DNA from: Siphonodentalium dalli
Taxonomy: Eukaryota; Mollusca; Scaphopoda; Gadilida; Siphonodentaliidae
NCBI GenBank assembly: GCA_032622095.1
Contig: CP136067.1
Location: 122,051,030-122,115,029, forward strand
Length of the DNA: 64,000 nucleotides
Reading direction: 5' to 3'
Of this stretch, positions 58,561 through 64,000 are shown piece after piece. Position 1 is the first letter of the stretch, and each line of letters starts with the position of its first letter. The notes under the pieces were generated by a model. It was not told the DNA's origin. It ran no database searches and worked only from the letters and a program-made list of their open reading frames with translations. The translations under genes and the position numbers were made by a program.

Positions 58561-59350
58561 TACCCATTTATGGGTGTAAAACTTGAATTTCTTACGTTCA
58601 AAGTAATCTTTCGATGTCCGAATAATATAACATCCGCATTGACTTTCTACAGTAAGTTTAAGTTTTATATGAGAGGAAACCCAACAATTATAGGCTATGG
58701 TAACTGGACACCATTTTGACGGCCATCTTTCTGTCGTGACCAGATTGTTGTTCACTTGATCAAGATCGCAAGAACGACCGAAAAACTCGTATGAATAATT
58801 AGAAACAGGGGTTCAAAACTCCGCATCTCTTTTGATACCCATGTCTGATCAGATATAAATTCCATTGAATATATTAGAATATCAAATTCCGACGTTTCGT
58901 TTCGTCGAACGAGTCTTGATTTTTAAAATCCCATTAAAGCCTCATTTTCATCATTGACATCGGATGGAAAAATACGGCGAACGGAATCAAAAGATTGTTT
59001 ACTTCAATACAAAAGTATAAGGTAGCAATACACAATTTCCAGCAACATGGGAGGGGGTATCTTACGTCAATCTATGCTGAACCATTAACTTTGGCATAGG
59101 TCCCATCAAGCTTGTTTGATTATCGACAGAAATGTTAGGTGTAATCAAATGTCTGTACTTGAGCTTCTTCCTATAATTTGTCAAGAGTTATGCCGCTTGG
59201 TTTGCACAGCCAAAAACGTAATTTTACCCAGTGATTTTACCCATTTTTATCCCGCGCCAAATGAATTTTGCGGCGATATAGGAATGGGTTCCATCCGTCC
59301 ATCTGTCCGTTCGTCCCGAATTTGTAAGAGTGATAACTTGAACAAATGTT
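58561..59350. other. Intron sequence, unassigned
   Basis: No supported feature; the right edge leads into the tandem repeat. Confidence 0.4.
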
Positions 59351-59850
59351 AACGGATTTCAAAGATTTTTGGTATATGAGTTCACCTGACCATTACCTAC
59401 AATGAGTTCGTAAGCCAGGTCCGGCCGGATATTTTTACCGGAGTTATTGGACTTTGTTTATTATTTTTGTTGAATTACCAAATAGCAAATAGACAACGTC
59501 ACAAGGCTCATTTCCACAAATCTCAACGGATTTCAAAGATATTTGGTATATAAGTTCACTTGACCTGTATCTAGAACGAGTTCACAAACCAGGTCCGACC
59601 GGATATTTTAAGCGGACTTATTGGACTTTGTTTATTTTTTTGTGTGCAAATTAATGGACGACATCACAGGGCTCGTTTTCACAAATGATAACGGATTTCA
59701 AAGATTTCAGCAGAGTTATTAGACTTTGTTTATTATTTTTGGTGCAAATGGACGACGTCACATGGCTAATTTCCGCAGTCAACAGATTTTACAGATTTTT
59801 GGTATATTCGTTTCCATGACCAGTATCTAAAATGAGTTCGCAAGCCAGGC
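59351..59850. repeat. About 172-bp tandem repeat, 3-4 units
   Basis: Units start near 59351, 59523, 59692 (shortened) and 59784. Each has AACGGATTTCAAAGAT, TTTGGTATAT, GAGTTC, AGCCAGGTCCG and TTATTGGACTTTGTTTATT. A CCATCTGTCCGTTCGTCC leader lies at about 59300. Confidence 0.85.
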
Positions 59851-60100
59851 TTTTTGACAAATTCCCACTTCTTGTTTAGCACATACTGAGAATGCAAACA
59901 TTATTGAGAATGCACTTCCCCAACTGCACAATTCGGCGGGGGATAACGCTGTTTGCGACTGCTTGTCCATTTTCAACACAAAAACAGACCATGACATATC
60001 AATTGTCAGCACAGTTACTGGATATAAACTTCCAAAAGTAAGGTTTTAATCAAATTTATAAATCGGTATACTAATATAGATGGCTAAGTAATGCAGTATT

Positions 60101-60550
60101 TCAAATAAATGCAACTAAGCACAAAACACCAGGCATATGTTGCCTGTTTCCTATAAATAACTTACTCATCTACAAATCTGCAGCGATAAAATCATTCCAG
60201 AGGCTAAATTAGCGGAGTTTCAAAATTAGCGACGAGTGACTCGATATTGATATCGCCATTTTGTTTTCTATACTTGTTCAATTGGAAGTTGAAAGACTGG
60301 AGTTCAGCAACAAATAGTATGTTAGAACACGTGTACTTTTTTTCAGAACACCTGTTCCCTTCACATGATGCTTAGAAACAAAATGGTGATATCGATGGCG
60401 ACAAGTCACTCAGCACTAAATGTGAAAATGGTTTAAATTCCCATTAATTTGGTGTCAGGAATGATTTTATCGCTGCAGAGTTGTAGATGTTATTTATAGG
60501 AAACAAGTGACATATGCCGCGTGTTTTGTGTTTAGTACCTTTATTTGAGA
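60101..60550. mobile_element. Foldback element, about 450 bp
   Basis: Left TCAAATAAATGCAACTAAGC...TGCAGCGATAAAATCATTCC mirrors right GGAATGATTTTATCGCTGCA...CTTTATTTGAGA, arms of about 110 bp or more. GATATCGCCATTTTGTTTTC and GAAACAAAATGGTGATATCG extend the pairing toward the centre. Confidence 0.85.
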
Positions 60551-61134
60551 TATGTTTGTCTGGCTATTTGGTAATGCCTGCATTTTTACACTAGTAGAAA
60601 AAGTTTGGAAACAACATATTCCAGGTACCCTCCCACCCTCCCTTTTTTCACTCGAAATCTCATCAAAACAAATCCGCTTTGAACATAAACACCTACGTAT
60701 ACAAAACTATCTTATATCAAAAAGCATGCATGTGCTTACCCAATCTTTGTAAACATACACTCAGATTCAAACGGATACTGAGTCTATTGTATTCCCGCCA
60801 ACTTTTTATTTTTCGGAAGGCTTGAGGCATTCCCCAGAATTACGTCACATCACGCGACGTTAATCGTTTCGATTGGACTCCTTTATCATGGTGCTACTAA
60901 TAGTGAGTTCTGATTGGCGCTACTGACATAGAATTCCGGGGTTGGGAAATGAATAATCTACGAAAGGTCATCTGACCCACTATTTTATATGTGGGTTTGT
61001 ACATGAACATAGTTTACTCCAAACTGGTACTTACCATACACTCTTTGACAGGATTTTCCTGAATAACAACTTTTATCAGCTAAATATAATAAAAACACGA
61101 CAAAATTGGGACGACGCAACAGCATTAGTACACA
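60551..61134. other. Intron sequence, unassigned
   Basis: No supported feature. Confidence 0.4.
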
Positions 61135-61437
61135 GGTCGGAGATTATCGCAATACGATAGGGGAACACCATGTGTGTAACGTAACTATCGCAAAATCTGA
61201 GAACAACTTATCGCCAATTTCATGAAATTTTAAACATATCGTATATTCGACTTGTTTTATTTTATTTTCATGAAAACGAATAATAAATAGTGTGATACAT
61301 ATATATATACCGACACATAGATTCAAATTAGTCATTTTTCCGTGAAACTTAGGCAAGGCAAGCCAGGTATGAAAATTTATGATATCAGTTCGAACATCAA
61401 AGTGTTCCCTTAACGTATTGTGATAATCGCCAACCGA
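61135..61437. mobile_element. Foldback element, about 300 bp
   Basis: GAGATTATCGCAATACGATA and GGGGAACACCATG mirror CAAAGTGTTCCC and TAACGTATTGTGATAATCGC. The centre is AT-rich. Confidence 0.7.
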
Positions 61438-61797
61438 AAGAGTTATCGATCCGGAATTATTTTTCTATTTTTCAGACCCCCCCCCACAACATGATAAATT
61501 GTGTACTGCTACATGTACCTTAGGAAGAATTTATTTGAATATCACCGAACATTAGGGATATTGTATGCACTGGTATGGACTCTCATCTGTCTAACCATCC
61601 ATCTGTCTATCCGTCTCTCCTTTCACATTTCGTATCCGGATGATATCTTTAGTTCTACTTAAATATGCATAATCCAATTTGATGGTTCCCCCATATCACC
61701 TAGTTACAACAACAACCAAATTTCACCAAAATCTGATTTTCTTGGCAGTTTGGACGATGAGTGAGTGTGGTTTACTTCCATATATGGTTTATTACAG

Positions 61798-61946
61798 GCA
61801 GGATGGCATCGCACCAAATTTCACACAGAAACCCGTCACCAGGCAGGCAGATGGTGGGAAGACTTTATTGTTTGAATGCATGCTCACAGCCGACCCCAAA
61901 CCAGACATCAGCTGGTTCCGTGATGACAAGCCTGTTTCTGCTGGAG
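61798..61946 (+). CDS. Twitchin-like exon, first half of Ig domain 2
   Basis: The exon follows a TTTATTACAG acceptor and ends at a GTGAGA donor at 61947. It encodes residues 106-155 of the joined product: APNFTQKPVTRQ, then FECML with Cys133, and DISWF with Trp145, ending in DDKPVSAG. It closely parallels Ig domain 1 (shared FTQKPV and PKPDISWF), which marks both as related I-set domains of one muscle protein. It ends one base into a codon. The second Cys and the YxC motif are missing, so the domain is completed by an exon not found in the remaining 2 kb. The open frame upstream of 61798 is intron and has no supported start. Confidence 0.85.
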
Positions 61947-62068
61947 GTGAGACTCAAAATATGACTAATTTTATGTTCTTAATGATGGCGTAATCCAGGT
62001 AGTGAAAATAGTAGGGATAATACAGGTTTACATCAAAGTTTGGTTGCCTTGCTCTTCTATAGCGGACT

Positions 62069-63026
62069 TTAAAGATGGTCAATTTCTTTGTAAACACGTT
62101 TTATATAGTTTCAGGGGTATAAAATATTAGATATGAATCGAAGACCCATGTCTGGAAATGCTTCTATCGATTAATATTTTTTTATATTTTGAATATTTTC
62201 TGTTATAAACATGGTTGATCATTTGGCTAACAACCAATAGTGATTACTGTTAACATATATAGACCAGACATTTTATTGTGTAATTTTGTCACAAATAAAT
62301 GTTAATTATACTCACTATCGCATGTAACTATAGAGTATAATAATACAAACAATCAATCTGAGACATTTTATGTTCAGTACGAAGCAATGGCAGCACTCTA
62401 ATAATCTCTATCGCTATCTGATATCGCCTGAATGGTCTATTCCAAAAATAGAACAAATAGATGTCCCTTTTAATCTTCGCATTATATTAGAAAATATTTG
62501 AAATAAAATCAAAATTAATGAATTGAAGTGTTTCTGGATAGGGGTCTTCAATTTATTATTTTATACCTACCAAACTATTTCAAATTTGTTTAACCCTTTA
62601 CCCAACAAACCGGCCAAAAACGCCCAAATAAAGCTTCAACAGCCTAAAATATCTTCGGTCTGTCTCAATAGAACCATACAAATATGGATATCATTGGAAC
62701 CGGTTCATTGACCACATTGTGATGGTTACAGTTATGCCCTGTGCCAATGCATTCTCTTATATATGCGAGTCGACCATAGGTCGCCTCGCATATATAAGAG
62801 AATGCATTCTTTAACAATTTTAGAATTTTTTCTTACATTTTTTAACAATTTTTATAATATTTTTCTACATTCTTTGACAATTTTATCATTTTTAATATGT
62901 GCTAAGTCAATGCATTCTCTTATATATGCGAGGCGACCTATGGTCGACTCACATATATAAGAGAATGCATTGGCTCAGGGCCGTTCTGTTGGGTAAAGGG
63001 TTAATAAAGAGATAATCCATCTTTAA
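62069..63026. mobile_element. Composite repeat with TTAAAGATGG ends (copy 2, interrupted)
   Basis: Left TTAAAGATGGTCAATTTCTT, right AAAGAGATAATCCATCTTTAA; about 543 bp without the MITE nested at 62590-63004. It lacks the 125-bp tandem carried by copy 1 at 26810. Confidence 0.65.
62590..63004. mobile_element. piggyBac-like MITE with two hairpin cassettes (copy 2)
   Basis: TTAA on both sides; ends CCCTTTACCCAACA and TGTTGGGTAAAGGG are perfect inverses. Cassettes at 62744-62808 and 62907-62973. The interior CCGGCCAAAAACGCCCAAAT matches 7297-7689. Confidence 0.88.
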
Positions 63027-64000
63027 GCGTAAATCGCTCATCTAAAATCACCAATGACGGTAATAAAATATCACAACTGTAAAAGTAACCAAGTTCATTC
63101 CATAGAACACATTATATTTGTTCTGAACTCCACAAGAGTTGTCAATTGAAAGTAATAATTTAATGTGAAAAATATAGTTTATCACAATGTTTACCTAATT
63201 TCAAAAGCATACAACCTATTTTACCTCACGAACTTCCTAACAGTTCGTGTCTTCTAGATGTAAACAAATAGATCAAATGTGAGGTCACTTCTAATTTCAC
63301 GACATATTCTGTGCACAATTTATACAACATTTAGATTATAATACATCATTATGACTGTATGATGTCACTCTTTCCGATAAATATAGCATTATGTATTGAT
63401 TTGTATGATAATGTCTATTAAAATTGATGAAAAGTTCCAACTTTCTGGGCGCGAAGTCCACATAGAACAGAAAGACACCTGTATTGACGTAAACCAGTAG
63501 TTTCACAAGCTGGTTTACGTCAAAGGAAACATGGACTAAGTGATATATAATCTTAATAATATATAATGCTTTTGGTGTTTCCGAAGATTAAAATGGATGG
63601 ATAAATAAATGAAATGATTGTATGGAAGTTGTATTCTTTATTCATTTCACTGGTGGTTCAAGTTTTATCTCGTGACATGACAAACAAGTGCAATAATGTT
63701 AACATGTTCACAAGACTGTATTGTTCTATATTTATTACTCATTTTGAAGATTTAGCTTGTAATATACTTAAATGTAGGTCGATATTGTTTGATTTAATTG
63801 AACAAATATGTGATTTATGTAGACTGTGCCTCTTAATTTAGTCAAGATATATTCTGTTAAAGTTGAAAATTTTTGTCAACAGAATCGGTTTGTCAAGGAC
63901 GAGACATTTATTTTTATTGAACTTTTAGAAATCTTCTGTATTTTGCTGTATTTCAGAAAATTAAACCAATGGGTGTGCAATAAAAACTAATGTCGATATG
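63027..64000. other. Intron sequence to window edge
   Basis: A 14-bp-stem hairpin (TTGACGTAAACCAG...CTGGTTTACGTCAA) lies at 63484-63523. I find no exon completing Ig domain 2. Confidence 0.4.

Larger units (their letters stand above)
40305..61946 (+). other. Twitchin-like gene, 5' coding part (gene span seen in window)
   Basis: The span covers three exons (40305-40618, 54545-54557, 61798-61946). The joined product reads Ig domain 1, a short linker (GGQENQQDG) and the first half of Ig domain 2. Introns are 40619-54544 (about 13.9 kb) and 54558-61797 (about 7.2 kb), both GT-AG; the third begins at 61947. Exon phases agree exactly: exon 1 ends one base into a codon, the micro-exon supplies 2+9+2 bases, and the next exon supplies one base. 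Established knowledge: twitchin, projectin and UNC-22 are giant sarcomeric or smooth-muscle proteins with N-terminal I-set Ig repeats, and in molluscs twitchin regulates catch tension. Inference: the gene continues for many exons to the right. Projectin, titin or another Ig-repeat muscle protein is the main alternative. Confidence 0.85.

Noticed and set aside
61679-61797. In-frame extension upstream of the Ig domain 2 exon (ATG at 61679)
   Set aside because: The acceptor at 61796-61797 and the phase match to the upstream exons show this part is intron.

Overview
The window looks like AT-rich, intron- and repeat-dominated nuclear DNA of an invertebrate, most likely a lophotrochozoan and plausibly a mollusc. 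Three things support this: a spliced gene whose protein begins like the invertebrate giant muscle kinase twitchin, a tRNA-derived SINE with a TTAAACCCCAA plus (ATCA)n tail of the kind common in mollusc genomes, and dense families of small non-autonomous DNA transposons. Taxonomic placement is inference. There is no prokaryotic gene organisation, CRISPR array, rRNA or convincing intact tRNA gene.

One protein-coding gene can be supported. It lies on the + strand and is seen as three exons: 40305-40618 (start codon and complete Ig domain 1), a 13-nt micro-exon at 54545-54557, and 61798-61946 (first half of Ig domain 2, continuing beyond the window). All splice sites are consensus and the phases join exactly. 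The micro-exon is needed to keep frame. The introns are about 13.9 kb and 7.2 kb, and a further intron runs past 64000. Everything left of 40305 is either an upstream 5'UTR intron or intergenic DNA; the sequence does not decide which.

The rest is repeats. From left to right: a SINE (1472-1790); two inverted hairpin-ended MITEs (2569-3747); a CAT microsatellite (4.26-4.75 kb); foldback and TTAA-flanked MITEs (6.4-7.7 kb); a minisatellite with alternating 124/142-bp units (8.66-9.27 kb); a very large 30-bp minisatellite (10.74-13.64 kb); further foldback and hAT-like MITEs (14-22 kb); two full-length copies of a 1.27-kb element built of internal tandem units (23.0-24.3 and 30.0-31.3 kb); a 33-kb array made from a MITE end; a hAT-like element (35.67-36.12 kb); a GTACC palindrome cluster directly upstream of the first twitchin exon (39.9-40.27 kb); and, inside the twitchin introns, more MITEs, a 40-bp minisatellite (45.02-45.60 kb), a relic of a LINE reverse transcriptase C-terminus (44.7 kb), possible GPCR-like relics (56.5-57.3 kb) and a tandem repeat (59.35-59.85 kb).

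The most unusual signals are the frame-critical 13-nt micro-exon; one hairpin cassette of about 67 bp shared by MITEs with at least four different terminal sequences; tandem arrays that appear to have grown from transposon ends; and intronic repeats rich in TCAAGGTCA nuclear-receptor-type half-sites.
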